NCBI RefSeq assembly: GCF_009711085.1 | Contig: NZ_WMKA01000023.1 | Coordinates: 1 to 57,427 of the forward strand | DNA from: Cellulosimicrobium composti | GTDB lineage: Bacteria > Actinomycetota > Actinomycetes > Actinomycetales > Cellulomonadaceae | Length of the DNA stretch: 57,427 bases | Direction: 5' to 3' | In this document: one piece after another, positions 18,890 through 27,239 of the stretch | How the letters are laid out: every line of letters begins with the position of its first letter | How positions within the stretch are numbered: the stretch's first letter is position 1 | Made by a program: the position numbers and the translations under genes | The notes under the pieces: model-generated | Database searches by the model: none | What the model was told of the DNA's origin: nothing | What the model saw: the letters and a program-made list of their open reading frames with translations, nothing else

Positions 18890-19366
18890 CTACTTCGGGT
18901 CGATGCCCAGGTCGCGGCGCAGCTTCGCGACGTGACCGGTGGCCTTGACGTTGTACTGCGCGAGCTCGACCGCGCCCTCGGGGTCGACGACGACCGTCGA
19001 GCGGATCACGCCCACGACCGTCTTGCCGTAGAGCTTCTTCTCGCCCCACGCCCCGTACGCCTCGAGCACCGTCCTGTCCACGTCGGAGACGAGCGGGAAC
19101 GTCAGGTGCTCGGCCTCGGCGAACGCGGCGAGCTTGTCCACCGGGTCGGGGGAGACGCCGACGACCGCGTACCCGGCGCCCTGGAGCGAGGCGAGGCTGT
19201 CGCGGAAGTCGCAGGCCTCGGTCGTGCAGCCGGGCGTGCCCGCCGCCGGGTAGAAGTAGACGACGACGTGCTTGCCGCGCAGGTCGGACAGCGTCACGGT
19301 GCTGCCGTCGGCGGCGGGCAGGGTGAAGTCGGGAGCGGTGTCGCCGACGGTGAGGCGCGTGGACAT
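18890..19366 (-). CDS. bcp: Thioredoxin-dependent peroxiredoxin (Bcp/PrxQ type)
   Basis: A 158-aa cytoplasmic peroxiredoxin reducing hydroperoxides with thioredoxin as donor. The peroxidatic and resolving cysteines are five residues apart in AGTPGCTTEACDFRD (about 47 and 52), the atypical 2-Cys PrxQ arrangement. GDTAPDFTLPAADG and VVVYFYPAAGTPG are family signatures, and VGVIRSTVVVDPEG is the conserved C-terminal strand. GGAG lies 5 nt before the ATG. It is divergent from the GroES-like gene, which has its own promoter in the 75-bp gap. Confidence 0.95.
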   Translation of the reverse strand: MSTRLTVGDTAPDFTLPAADGSTVTLSDLRGKHVVVYFYPAAGTPGCTTEACDFRDSLASLQGAGYAVVGVSPDPVDKLAAFAEAEHLTFPLVSDVDRTVLEAYGAWGEKKLYGKTVVGVIRSTVVVDPEGAVELAQYNVKATGHVAKLRRDLGIDPK

Positions 19367-19427
19367 GGATCTCCTTCGGTCCGGCCAAGGGTGTGCTTCG
19401 AGCGTAGGTGAGGGTCCGCGGCACCGG

Positions 19428-19433
19428 TAGCGT
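19428..19433 (+). promoter_or_regulatory. -10 box TAGCGT of a leaderless GroES-like gene promoter
   Basis: TAGCGT ends 7 nt before the GTG at 19441. Confidence 0.58.
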
Positions 19434-19440
19434 TGTTGCT

Positions 19441-19812
19441 GTGAGCAAGACGACGTCCGCCCCCTCGACCACCGCGCGCCCGGCCCGCACGACCGCGCGC
19501 GACCTGCCGATCCGCATGCTGCACGACCGCCTCCTCGTCGAGCCCGAGGTCGACGCGAGCGAGCGTCAGAGCTCGGCGGGCCTCGTGATCCCCGCGACCG
19601 CCGTGGGCCCGAAGCGGCTCGCGTGGGCCGTCGTCGTCGCAGCAGGTGAGCACGTGCGCCAGGTCGCGGTGGGCGACCGCGTCCTGTTCGACCCGGACGA
19701 CCGTGCCGAGGTGGAGCTCGGCGGCAAGGACCTCGTGCTGCTGCGCGAGCGCGACGTGCACGCGGTGTCGCAGGACGTCGAGGAGGACGGGCCGACGGGC
19801 CTGTACCTGTAG
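19441..19812 (+). CDS. Stand-alone GroES-like (Cpn10) family protein
   Basis: A 123-aa protein with a 22-residue basic, Thr/Ala-rich N-terminal extension before a Cpn10 core: LPIRMLHDRLLVEPEVDASERQSSAGLVIPATA (pieces RMLHDRLLVEP and SAGLVIP), then GDRVLFDPDDRAEVELGGKDLVLLRERDVHAV. The mobile-loop region (ERQSSAGLVIP) matches the co-chaperonin pattern. No groEL follows and the CIRCE box that usually marks groES is absent here, so this is a second, atypical Cpn10, known as a GroES-family protein in several actinobacteria. Whether it works with GroEL is unknown. Confidence 0.83.
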   Translation: MSKTTSAPSTTARPARTTARDLPIRMLHDRLLVEPEVDASERQSSAGLVIPATAVGPKRLAWAVVVAAGEHVRQVAVGDRVLFDPDDRAEVELGGKDLVLLRERDVHAVSQDVEEDGPTGLYL

Positions 19813-19917
19813 TCCCGCGCCTGGTCCGGGCGTCGCGGCCGGTGTCGCCGACGTCACACGGGCCGGGGCGGAACGGATTTTCCCGGCGCGCCCGCGGCTG
19901 CTAGTGTTTTCTCTCGC

Positions 19918-19993
<76 letters not shown>

Positions 19994-20002
19994 CCACCGA
20001 CC

Positions 20003-20026
20003 GGGCCGTCCGCACGCGGGCGGCCC
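20003..20026 (+). terminator. Hairpin after tRNA-Lys copy 1
   Basis: 20003-20013 pairs with 20016-20026 (one G-U), so the real loop is formed by the inner bases. It lies 10 bp after the tRNA and probably ends that transcript. Confidence 0.5.
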
Positions 20027-20112
20027 GAGCCGCGCCGGTCGAGAGCCGGTGCGGGCGGCGGTCCGGATCCCTCGCGGGACACGGGCCGGCCGCTGGTAGG
20101 GTTCCCTCTCGC

Positions 20113-20185
<73 letters not shown>

Positions 20186-20197
20186 CCCCTCCTGACC

Positions 20198-20226
20198 AGG
20201 CCGTCCACCCTCGCGGTGGGCGGCCT
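20198..20226 (+). terminator. Terminator after tRNA-Lys copy 2
   Basis: A 12-bp stem (20198-20209 with 20215-20226, one G-U pair) and 5-nt loop are followed by TCGTCGTC. Confidence 0.65.
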
Positions 20227-20412
20227 TCGTCGTCGGTGCCGCCGTCGCCCTTCCCTCGTCCTGCGTGCCCGCCGCAACCGTCGCCGTCCGTTTCGCCGGA
20301 GTTCGCCCGGCACCGACCTCGCGTTCACCCCCGCCGGGAAGGGTCCGGTGCGGGCGTCGTCGCCGCTCGGCAGCGCCGCCCGTCGACCCGTTCGCCACGG
20401 AAGGGAACCACG

Positions 20413-23400
20413 ATGGACACGTCCGTGCCCACGCACAGGACTTCGAGACGGACCGCGGGACGGACCGGCGGCGGGGCGCGGCGTCGCGCCGCGCTCGCGG
20501 GAGCGATCGGGACGGTGCTCGCCGCCGGGCTGATCGCGCCCGGAGCGACCGCCGCCTCGCCCACTCCCCGGACGGCCGCCGGCGGCACCGCCGTGACGGC
20601 CACGCAGGAACGACCCGCGCTGACCCCCACGACCGGCACCTACCTCGACGGCACCGTGCGCGTCGCGGGCGACCCGGTGCGCGCGGGCGATCCGGTCACG
20701 GCGCTCGCGGTCGACGGCACGGCGCTCGACGCGAGCGCGACGCCCGCGACCGCACGCCTGCTGTTCGACGTCGGCAGCAACTCGGTCGAGAAGCGGTACG
20801 GCAGCCACGTGCTCGTCAACGGCGAGCGCCTCGAGCTCGACCGCGACATGGTGTCCGAGCGCGTCGCGCTCGACGTCCCGGCGCAGTGGCTCGTGCAGGG
20901 CGAGAACCGGGTGCGGTTCGTCGTCGGCGCGGTGACGACGTCGTGCGGGACGAACTACGACGACTACGACCTCACGGACGTGTCGCTCGAGCTGCTCGGC
21001 GAGGTCGCCGACGGCTCCGCCAACGCCTTCTCCTACGCGTTCGGCGACGGCTCGTGCGGCACGAACACCGCCCGCGTGCTCAGCGCCGACCTCACGTTCG
21101 ACCTCGACCAGGACCCGGCCGCGACGACCGGCCTCGCCGCGGACCTCGACACCACCACCCTCGAGAACGGCGCGCACACGCTCACCGCGACCACGCTCTC
21201 CGGTGCGGTCGCCACGAGCGCCGTCACCGTGAACAACGGCGCCCCCGGCGCCCCGGCGCTCGTGCCCGCGGACGGCGCGCTCCTCACGGGGGAGCAGACC
21301 GTCCTGGCGACCCCGCCCGCGGGCGGCGACGCGCCCGCCGGGATCGCGCTCGACGGGACCCCGCTCGAGACGGTCGCGACCCACGGTGCGGGCTCGTCCG
21401 CGTTCGTCTTCACGGTCGGGTCGAACTCGATCGAGGCCCGCTACACGAACCACCTGCTCGTCAACGGGCAGCGCATCGACCTCGTCGACCGCGACTACGT
21501 GAGCGAGACGGTCCGGGTCGACGTGCCCAACGCGTACCTGTCCCCGGGGCGCAACACGATCCGCTTCGTCACGGGCACGTACCCGACGTCGTGCGGCGAC
21601 AACCGCGACGACTTCGCGATCTCCGGGATCGCGCTCGACCTCACCGACGGCACGGCGACGGGCGTGGGCGTCGCACCGTCGTACTCGCTGGGCGACGGCG
21701 ACTGCGGCACGAGCACGACGAAGCCGCGCGAGGTCGACCTCGCGTTCGACGTCGTGCGCGACGCCGACGCGCCCGCGACCGGGCTGCGGGCCGACGTCGA
21801 CACCGCGACGCTGGCCGACGGCGAGCACACGATCACGGCGGCGACGGCCGCCGGCGCGGCCGCGCGCCGTACCGTGACGACCGACAACACCGGACCCGCG
21901 GTCGTCTCCAGCACCCCGGCTGCGGGCGCCGAGCTCGCGAGCGCGACGAGCCTCGCGGTCGAGCTCGCGGACGCCGCGGGCGTCCTGTCCGGCCCCGACG
22001 TGACGCTCGACGGCGAGCCGGTCGCGCTCGGCGCTCCCGTCGGCCCCGGGCTCGCCCCGGGTGCGCACACGCTCGTCGTCACCGCGACGGACGTGCTCGG
22101 CAACGCGAGCACGCACGAGATCGCGTTCACGAGCCTCGGCGTGCCGGACGTCCCGACCGACCTCGCGCCCGCGCACGGCACGCGCGACGTCGCGAGGAGC
22201 GTCGACCTGTCCGCGCGCGTCGCAGCGCCTGGCGGCGGCGACGTCACCGCCACGTTCTCCCGTGCCGACGTCACCGCCCCCGTGCTCGTCGCGCAGGGCG
22301 AGTCGGCCGAGGTCCCGACGACGCTCCCGATCGAGGGTGAACAGCCCGCCGGGGCCGACGCGCTCGCCCCGGGCGACGACCTGACGCTCGACTCCCCGCA
22401 GAGCCGCGACGTCACCTACCAGCGCTTCGAGCTGCCCGCCGACGGCACGACCGCCGGCCAGGTCGTGCGCTGGGAGGGCGTCGTCGACCCGCAGCGGCTC
22501 GCGACCCTGCACGTGTGGGACGGCGAGCGGTGGGAGCCGCTCGCGTCCGCGCGTGGCGCGGTCGAGGGCGCGACGTCGTTGAGCACCGTGCTCCGCGACG
22601 GTGCCGCGGTCGACGGGACCGTCCACGTCCTCGTCACGGGCACCGACCCCTTCGCCGACGACATCGCGGCGGGCGGGTCGCGCGAGGAGACCGACTTCGC
22701 GCCGCGCGACGCCTACGACTTCTCGCTCGTGCACCTCACCGACACGCAGTACCTCTCCGAGGGCGCGGTCGAGCAGGAGACGGCCGAGGAGCGCGCCGTG
22801 TGGGCCCGGGCGTACACCGACCTCACGCAGTGGGTCGTCGACAACGCCGAGGAGCGGGGCATCGCGTACGTCGCCCACACGGGTGACGTGAACGAGAACT
22901 ACACCCGCGTGCCCGCCGACGACGCGGCGGTGGAGCAGATCCGCGGCGAGTACGCGTTCTCCTCGTCCGCGCAGCGGATCCTCGACGACGCGAACATCCC
23001 CAACGGCGTCCTCGCGGGCAACCACGACAACCTCACCGGCCAGGACAACGGGCCCGGGGCGCTGTTCAACGAGTTCTACGGCCCCGAGCGCTACGAGGCC
23101 CTGTCCGCGGGGTGGGAGAACGCGTCCTACGGCGGCCCGTGGCGCGAGGGCGACAACCAGAACCACTACGACCTGTTCAGCGCGGGCGGGCTCGACTTCG
23201 TCGCCGTCTACCTGTCGTACGGCGTGACGGACGAGGAGGCGGCGTGGGCCGACGGCGTGCTCGAGCAGTTCCCCGACCGGAACGCGATCGTGCTCACGCA
23301 CGACTACCTCGTGCCGAGCACGAACCCCGACGGCCGTGACTCCGAGATCTCGACGCCCGACGGCCGCCTCGTGCACGCGAAGGTCGTCGAGCCCAACCCG

Positions 23401-24240
23401 AACGTGTTCCTCGTCCTCGCGGGGCACCGGCACGGCGTGGGCATCAACGTGCGCCAGGACGTCGGCACGCCGGGCAGCGGCGTCGTCGAGCTGCTCGCCG
23501 ACTACCAGTTCTACGAGGTCACGGCCGAGGAGGCGGGGCTCACCGAGATCGGCGGGTACGCGCCCGACGAGGGCCTGCGGCTCGGCGCGAGCTTCCTGCG
23601 GCTGCTGCAGTTCGACGTCGACCGCTCCGAGATGATCGTCGACACCTACTCGCCGTGGCTCGCGAACTTCGGCGCCACCGAGTACGACGACGAGCAGCGC
23701 TACGACGGCCGCGAGGACGACTTCACCGTCCCCGTCGACCTCACGACGCGCGTGACGAGCCTCGCGACCGACGCCGTGTCGCTCTACGCGCCGGGCGAGG
23801 AGATCGGCCGCGTGACCGTCCCGTCGGGCGAGGTCGCGACCGTCCCGTGGGACGGGCTGGTGCCGGGAGCGCTGCACGCGTGGACCGTCACCGCCACGAG
23901 CGCGGGCGGCGGCACGGCCGTGTCGCCGGTGAGCACGTTCACCACCGCGCCCGCCGGGGGCGGCCTCGTCGTCGAGACGACGGCGCGCGCCCAGTGCCTG
24001 GCCGGCACGGCGTACGTCGCGGTGCGCGCGACCAACGCGGACACCGTCCCCGTGGACGTCACGCTCAGCACGCCGTTCGGCGAGCGCACCGTCCCGGGCG
24101 TGCGGCCCGGCGCGTCGGCGTACCAGGCGTTCTCCGTCCGGGCGTCCGACGTCGCGGCGGGCACCGCGCACGTCACCGCGAGCGGGGACGGCCGGTCCTT
24201 CGCCGCGGACGTCGCGTACGACGCGCTCGCGTGCGGCTGA
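20413..24240 (+). CDS. Large secreted calcineurin-type metallophosphoesterase with duplicated N-terminal modules
   Basis: A 1275-aa exported protein. A basic N-terminus (RTSRR, GGGARRR) and hydrophobic stretch ending near TAASP form a signal peptide of about 45 residues. Two homologous modules follow (about 110-270 and 330-480), each with VGSNS(V/I)E, HVLVNGE or HLLVNGQ, RFV-G-TSCG and a two-Cys GDGxCGT segment. Beta-sandwich linkers come next, then the phosphoesterase domain from about residue 770: LTDTQY (Asp777), HTGDVNE (Asp825), GNHDN (869-873), THDY and GHRHG (1004-1008), a complete metal site. The C-terminus has fibronectin-like strands and a Cys-bearing end domain. GGAAGG precedes the ATG. 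The substrate is unknown; it may act on extracellular phosphate esters. Confidence 0.87.
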   Translation: MDTSVPTHRTSRRTAGRTGGGARRRAALAGAIGTVLAAGLIAPGATAASPTPRTAAGGTAVTATQERPALTPTTGTYLDGTVRVAGDPVRAGDPVTALAVDGTALDASATPATARLLFDVGSNSVEKRYGSHVLVNGERLELDRDMVSERVALDVPAQWLVQGENRVRFVVGAVTTSCGTNYDDYDLTDVSLELLGEVADGSANAFSYAFGDGSCGTNTARVLSADLTFDLDQDPAATTGLAADLDTTTLENGAHTLTATTLSGAVATSAVTVNNGAPGAPALVPADGALLTGEQTVLATPPAGGDAPAGIALDGTPLETVATHGAGSSAFVFTVGSNSIEARYTNHLLVNGQRIDLVDRDYVSETVRVDVPNAYLSPGRNTIRFVTGTYPTSCGDNRDDFAISGIALDLTDGTATGVGVAPSYSLGDGDCGTSTTKPREVDLAFDVVRDADAPATGLRADVDTATLADGEHTITAATAAGAAARRTVTTDNTGPAVVSSTPAAGAELASATSLAVELADAAGVLSGPDVTLDGEPVALGAPVGPGLAPGAHTLVVTATDVLGNASTHEIAFTSLGVPDVPTDLAPAHGTRDVARSVDLSARVAAPGGGDVTATFSRADVTAPVLVAQGESAEVPTTLPIEGEQPAGADALAPGDDLTLDSPQSRDVTYQRFELPADGTTAGQVVRWEGVVDPQRLATLHVWDGERWEPLASARGAVEGATSLSTVLRDGAAVDGTVHVLVTGTDPFADDIAAGGSREETDFAPRDAYDFSLVHLTDTQYLSEGAVEQETAEERAVWARAYTDLTQWVVDNAEERGIAYVAHTGDVNENYTRVPADDAAVEQIRGEYAFSSSAQRILDDANIPNGVLAGNHDNLTGQDNGPGALFNEFYGPERYEALSAGWENASYGGPWREGDNQNHYDLFSAGGLDFVAVYLSYGVTDEEAAWADGVLEQFPDRNAIVLTHDYLVPSTNPDGRDSEISTPDGRLVHAKVVEPNPNVFLVLAGHRHGVGINVRQDVGTPGSGVVELLADYQFYEVTAEEAGLTEIGGYAPDEGLRLGASFLRLLQFDVDRSEMIVDTYSPWLANFGATEYDDEQRYDGREDDFTVPVDLTTRVTSLATDAVSLYAPGEEIGRVTVPSGEVATVPWDGLVPGALHAWTVTATSAGGGTAVSPVSTFTTAPAGGGLVVETTARAQCLAGTAYVAVRATNADTVPVDVTLSTPFGERTVPGVRPGASAYQAFSVRASDVAAGTAHVTASGDGRSFAADVAYDALACG

Positions 24241-24294
24241 CACGTCGCTGACCCGTCGCCCGCGCACCGCCGACCCGGTGTCGACGGCATGACG

Positions 24295-24326
24295 GCGGCC
24301 CCCGGACCTCACGGTCCGGGGGCCGC
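24295..24326 (+). terminator. Terminator after the phosphoesterase gene
   Basis: A perfect 14-bp stem (24295-24308 with 24313-24326) with loop TCAC. Confidence 0.8.
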
Positions 24327-24377
24327 TGCGTCGCTCGCCCGGTCCGGGGGCCGGTGGTCCGGACCGCGACCGGGCGG

Positions 24378-24538
24378 TAGGGTCTGCCCCGTGACGCACC
24401 CGTCCGTGACCTCCTGGTGGCCGACCGCCTGACGGCCGGTGACCTCCTCCGGCCGTGCCCCGACGACGTGGGCGGCCTCGGCAGACCCCGGTGCGCACGT
24501 CGTCGGCCCAGCGGCCGTCCCCCGAGCTGGAGCCCCCC
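24378..24538 (+). promoter_or_regulatory. Candidate tryptophan attenuator before the TrpB-like gene
   Basis: A TAGGGT -10 box (24378-24383) is followed after 7 nt by a 13-codon leader ORF with adjacent Trp codons (24415-24420). By eye the transcript can form stem 1:2 (24419-24423 with 24433-24437, overlapping the second Trp codon), competing stem 2:3 (24432-24439 with 24449-24456) and stem 3:4 (24451-24460 with 24470-24477). An 11-bp stem (24460-24470 with 24496-24506) follows. This is the layout of a ribosome-mediated attenuator. No U-run is visible, so the output may be translational or Rho-dependent. The folds were not computed. Confidence 0.68.
24391..24432 (+). CDS. Trp-rich leader peptide (VTHPSVTSWWPTA)
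   Basis: A 13-residue open frame starts at a GTG placed 7 nt after a TAGGGT -10 box, so it would be translated from a leaderless mRNA. It ends in TGA at 24430-24432. Two consecutive Trp codons at positions 9-10, within a peptide of 13, are very unlikely by chance and match the trp leader peptides of other actinobacteria, which also carry runs of Trp. Competing hairpins begin within its last codons. Its job would be to report charged tRNA-Trp levels to the TrpB-like gene 106 bp downstream. Confidence 0.72.
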   Translation: MTHPSVTSWWPTA

Positions 24539-25858
24539 ATGACGACACAGCAGACCACGCCGACCTCCCTGCCCGTCCGGTCCCTCGAACCGACCGGCGC
24601 CGAGGTGCCCTCGACCGTCCCGACGCACTGGTACAACCTCGCGGCGGACCTGCCCGAGCCGGTGCCGCCGCACCTGCACCCGGGCACGCGCGAGCCGCTG
24701 ACGCCCGACGACCTCGCGCCGCTGTTCCCGCTCTCGCTCGTGCAGCAGGAGGTGACGACCGAGCGCTACGTCGAGATCCCGCAGACCGTCCGCGAGATCT
24801 ACGCGCTGTGGAGGCCATCGCCGCTCGTGCGCGCGCGCCGCCTCGAGCGGGCCCTGGGCACCCCGGCCCGCGTGTACTACAAGTACGAGGGCGTGAGCCC
24901 GGTCGGCTCGCACAAGCCGAACACGGCCGTCGCGCAGGCGTACTACAACGCCCTCGAGGGCACGACGAAGCTCACGACGGAGACCGGGGCGGGCCAGTGG
25001 GGCGCGTCGCTGTCGTTCGCGGGCGCGCTGCTCGGGCTCGAGGTCGAGGTGTGGCAGGTGCGTGCGTCGTACGACGCGAAGCCGTACCGTCGCGCGCAGA
25101 TGGAGGTCTACGGCGGGGTGTGCCACCCGTCGCCGTCGGACCTCACCGAGGCCGGGCGCGCGATGCTCGCCGCGGACCCGGACACCACCGGCTCGCTCGG
25201 CATGGCGATCAGCGAGGCCGTCGAGACGGCCGCGAAGGACCCCGCGGCGCACTACGCGCTCGGCAGCGTGCTCAACCACGTCATGCTGCACCAGAGCGTC
25301 ATCGGCCAGGAGGCGCTCGTGCAGCTCGACGAGGCGGGCGAGGGCGCGCCGGACGTCGTGTTCGGGTGCGCGGGCGGCGGGTCGAACCTCGCGGGCCTCA
25401 CGTTCCCGTTCCTCGGCCGCAACCTGCGCGAGGGCACGACGACGCGCCTCGTGGCGTGCGAGCCGGCCGCGTGCCCGTCGCTCACGCAGGGCGAGTACCG
25501 CTACGACTTCGGCGACGTCGCGGGCCTCACGCCGCTGCTGAAGATGCACACGCTCGGCAAGGACTTCGTGCCGCCGGCGATCCACGCGGGCGGGCTGCGC
25601 TACCACGGCATGTCGCCGATGGTGTCGCACGCGGTGAACCTCGGCCTCATGGAGGCGACCGCCGTCGAGCAGGACGACGCCTTCGCCGCGGGGACGCTGT
25701 TCGCACGCGCCGAGGGCATCATCCCGGCGCCGGAGTCGACGCACGCCGTGGCCGCCGCGATCGCGCACGCGCGCGCCGCGACGGAGCCCGAGGTGATCGT
25801 GCTCGGCCTGTCCGGCAACGGGGTGCTCGACCTGCCCGCGTACGCCGCGTACGTGTGA
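24539..25858 (+). CDS. trpB2: TrpB-like tryptophan synthase beta chain (TrpB2 type)
   Basis: PLP enzyme of the TrpB2 class, which joins indole and serine to give tryptophan. The 439-aa protein lacks a partner trpA nearby. The PLP lysine is predicted at 126 in [15 protein letters not shown]. The family extension [28 protein letters not shown] (pieces [11 protein letters not shown] and RPSPLVRA) separates TrpB2 from TrpB1. [12 protein letters not shown] binds the cofactor phosphate, and [15 protein letters not shown] is the substrate loop. GGAG sits 7 nt before the ATG at 24539. The upstream Trp-codon leader suggests control by tryptophan supply, which would support a true role in tryptophan synthesis or indole salvage. 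Confidence 0.93.
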   Translation: MTTQQTTPTSLPVRSLEPTGAEVPSTVPTHWYNLAADLPEPVPPHLHPGTREPLTPDDLAPLFPLSLVQQEVTTERYVEIPQTVREIYALWRPSPLVRARRLERALGTPARVYYKYEGVSPVGSHKPNTAVAQAYYNALEGTTKLTTETGAGQWGASLSFAGALLGLEVEVWQVRASYDAKPYRRAQMEVYGGVCHPSPSDLTEAGRAMLAADPDTTGSLGMAISEAVETAAKDPAAHYALGSVLNHVMLHQSVIGQEALVQLDEAGEGAPDVVFGCAGGGSNLAGLTFPFLGRNLREGTTTRLVACEPAACPSLTQGEYRYDFGDVAGLTPLLKMHTLGKDFVPPAIHAGGLRYHGMSPMVSHAVNLGLMEATAVEQDDAFAAGTLFARAEGIIPAPESTHAVAAAIAHARAATEPEVIVLGLSGNGVLDLPAYAAYV

Positions 25859-25861
25859 CGG

Positions 25862-25900
25862 ACGGGGCGCCCCGCGCACGGCGCGCGCGGGGCGCCCCGT
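25862..25900 (+). terminator. Terminator after trpB2, abutting the trmB promoter
   Basis: A perfect 16-bp stem (25862-25877 with 25885-25900) with a 7-nt loop. Its last base is the first base of the TACCCT -10 box (25900-25905) of trmB. Confidence 0.75.
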
Positions 25901-25911
25901 ACCCTGGTGCG

Positions 25912-26736
25912 GTGCCCGAGCCGACCCCCGAGACCCTCGACGACGCCCCGACCGACATGACCGCGCCCGCTCCCGGCGCGAGCGACCCGACCGGCCCCGC
26001 CCGGCCGCGCTACCGCACGCAGCCCGTGTCGTTCGTGCGGCGCAGCGGGCGCCTCGCGCCGCGCCAGCAGCGCGCGTGGGACGCGCACCGGGACCGCTAC
26101 GTCGTCGACGTGCCGCGCGACGTCGCGCGCACGTCCGTCGACCCGGCGTGGGTGCTCGACCTGCCCGGCACGTTCGGCCGCGCCGCGCGGCTCGTCGTCG
26201 AGATCGGCTCCGGCCAGGGCGAGGCCGTGGTCGCGGCCGCCGAGCGCGAGCCCGGCACCGACTTCCTCGCCGTCGAGGTGTACACGCCCGGCCTCGCCCA
26301 GACCGTGCTCCGCGCGTCGCAGCGCGGCCTGACCAACCTCCGGCTCCTGCAGGCGAACGCGGCCGAGGTGCTCGCCACGACACTCCCCGAGGGCAGCGTC
26401 GACGAGCTCTGGGTGTTCTTCCCCGACCCGTGGCACAAGTCCCGGCACCACAAGCGGCGCCTCGTGACGCCGTCGTTCGCGGCGCTCGCGGAGCGCGTCC
26501 TGCGCGCCCCGGACGCCGACGGCGAGCGGCCGGGCGGGGTCCTGCGCCTCGCCACGGACTGGGCCGAGTACGCCGAGCAGATGCTCGAGGTGCTCGACGC
26601 CGCACCGGGCCTGCGCAACGCGCACGGCCCCGGGGGCGTGGCGCCGCGCTTCGAGGGGCGCGTCCTCACGGGCTTCGAGCGCAAGGGCGAGCGTGCCGGC
26701 CGTGCGATCACCGACCTGGAGTACGTGCGCGTCTGA
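25912..26736 (+). CDS. trmB: tRNA (guanine-N7)-methyltransferase
   Basis: SAM-dependent enzyme that makes 7-methylguanosine at position 46 of tRNA. The 274-aa protein has a disordered 30-residue N-terminus, then YRTQPVSFVRRSGRLAPRQQ, the SAM loop LVVEIGSGQGEAVVAAA, FLAVEVYTPGLAQ, and the family mark VFFPDPWHKSRHHKRRLV. ATDWAEYAEQML and RFEGRVLTGFERKGERAGR complete the C-terminal motifs. The GTG at 25912 is 6 nt after a TACCCT -10 box (leaderless). An internal ATG at 25957 is an alternative start. Confidence 0.95.
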   Translation: MPEPTPETLDDAPTDMTAPAPGASDPTGPARPRYRTQPVSFVRRSGRLAPRQQRAWDAHRDRYVVDVPRDVARTSVDPAWVLDLPGTFGRAARLVVEIGSGQGEAVVAAAEREPGTDFLAVEVYTPGLAQTVLRASQRGLTNLRLLQANAAEVLATTLPEGSVDELWVFFPDPWHKSRHHKRRLVTPSFAALAERVLRAPDADGERPGGVLRLATDWAEYAEQMLEVLDAAPGLRNAHGPGGVAPRFEGRVLTGFERKGERAGRAITDLEYVRV

Positions 26737-26775
26737 CGCGCGCCGCGCGCGGTTCTTGCGGACAGAAGTGATCTA

Positions 26776-26790
26776 CGGCACATTGTGCCG
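26776..26790. promoter_or_regulatory. Palindrome CGGCACA-T-TGTGCCG upstream of the acetate permease operon
   Basis: A perfect 7+1+7 inverted repeat lies 99 bp before the DUF485 start, with a possible TTGCGG -35 at 26756-26761. It is a good candidate operator. It does not match the CRP/GlxR consensus, so the regulator is unknown. Confidence 0.45.
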
Positions 26791-26888
26791 GGGGTGAAAC
26801 GTCGCCCCGGGCACGCAGTGTCGCGTGCGGTCGTTCCCGAGGCGGCCGGCGGGGCCTCGCGAGTCCTCCATGAGCCAACGGAGGCGTC

Positions 26889-27239
26889 ATGACCGACGTA
26901 TCGGCCGTCCCCGGACCGGGACCCGCCGAAGAGACCGACTACCAGCGCGTGCAACGCTCGCCCGAGTTCCAGGACCTGCGCAGACGCTTCCGGAACTTCG
27001 TGTTCCCGATGACGGCGCTGTTCCTCGTGTGGTACTTCCTCTACGTCCTGCTCGCGAACTACGCGCACGACCTCATGAGCACCAAGGTCTGGGGGAACAT
27101 CACCGTCGGGCTGCTCCTCGGCCTGGGGCAGTTCGTGTCCACGTTCGCGATCACGATGATCTACGCGCGCTGGGCCAACAGGCGCTTCGACGCCGCGGCG
27201 GACGAGCTGCGCCGCGAGATCGAGGAGGACGAGCTGTGA
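26889..27239 (+). CDS. DUF485 membrane protein (YjcH-type)
   Basis: A 116-aa inner-membrane protein with two transmembrane helices: FVFPMTALFLVWYFLYVLLA, and the span starting NITVGLLLGLGQFVSTFAIT. A soluble N-terminus precedes them (YQRVQRSPEFQDLRRRFRNF) and an acidic C-terminal tail follows. DUF485 proteins are almost always encoded directly before the acetate permease ActP, and their exact role is unclear. GGAGG stands 5 nt before the ATG. The stop overlaps actP by 4 bp, so the two are co-translated. Confidence 0.93.
   Translation: MTDVSAVPGPGPAEETDYQRVQRSPEFQDLRRRFRNFVFPMTALFLVWYFLYVLLANYAHDLMSTKVWGNITVGLLLGLGQFVSTFAITMIYARWANRRFDAAADELRREIEEDEL

Noticed and set aside
24391-24432. Leader ORF as chance open frame
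   Set aside because: The rejected idea is chance: adjacent Trp codons in 13, correct promoter spacing, competing stems and a trp gene downstream together make coincidence unlikely.
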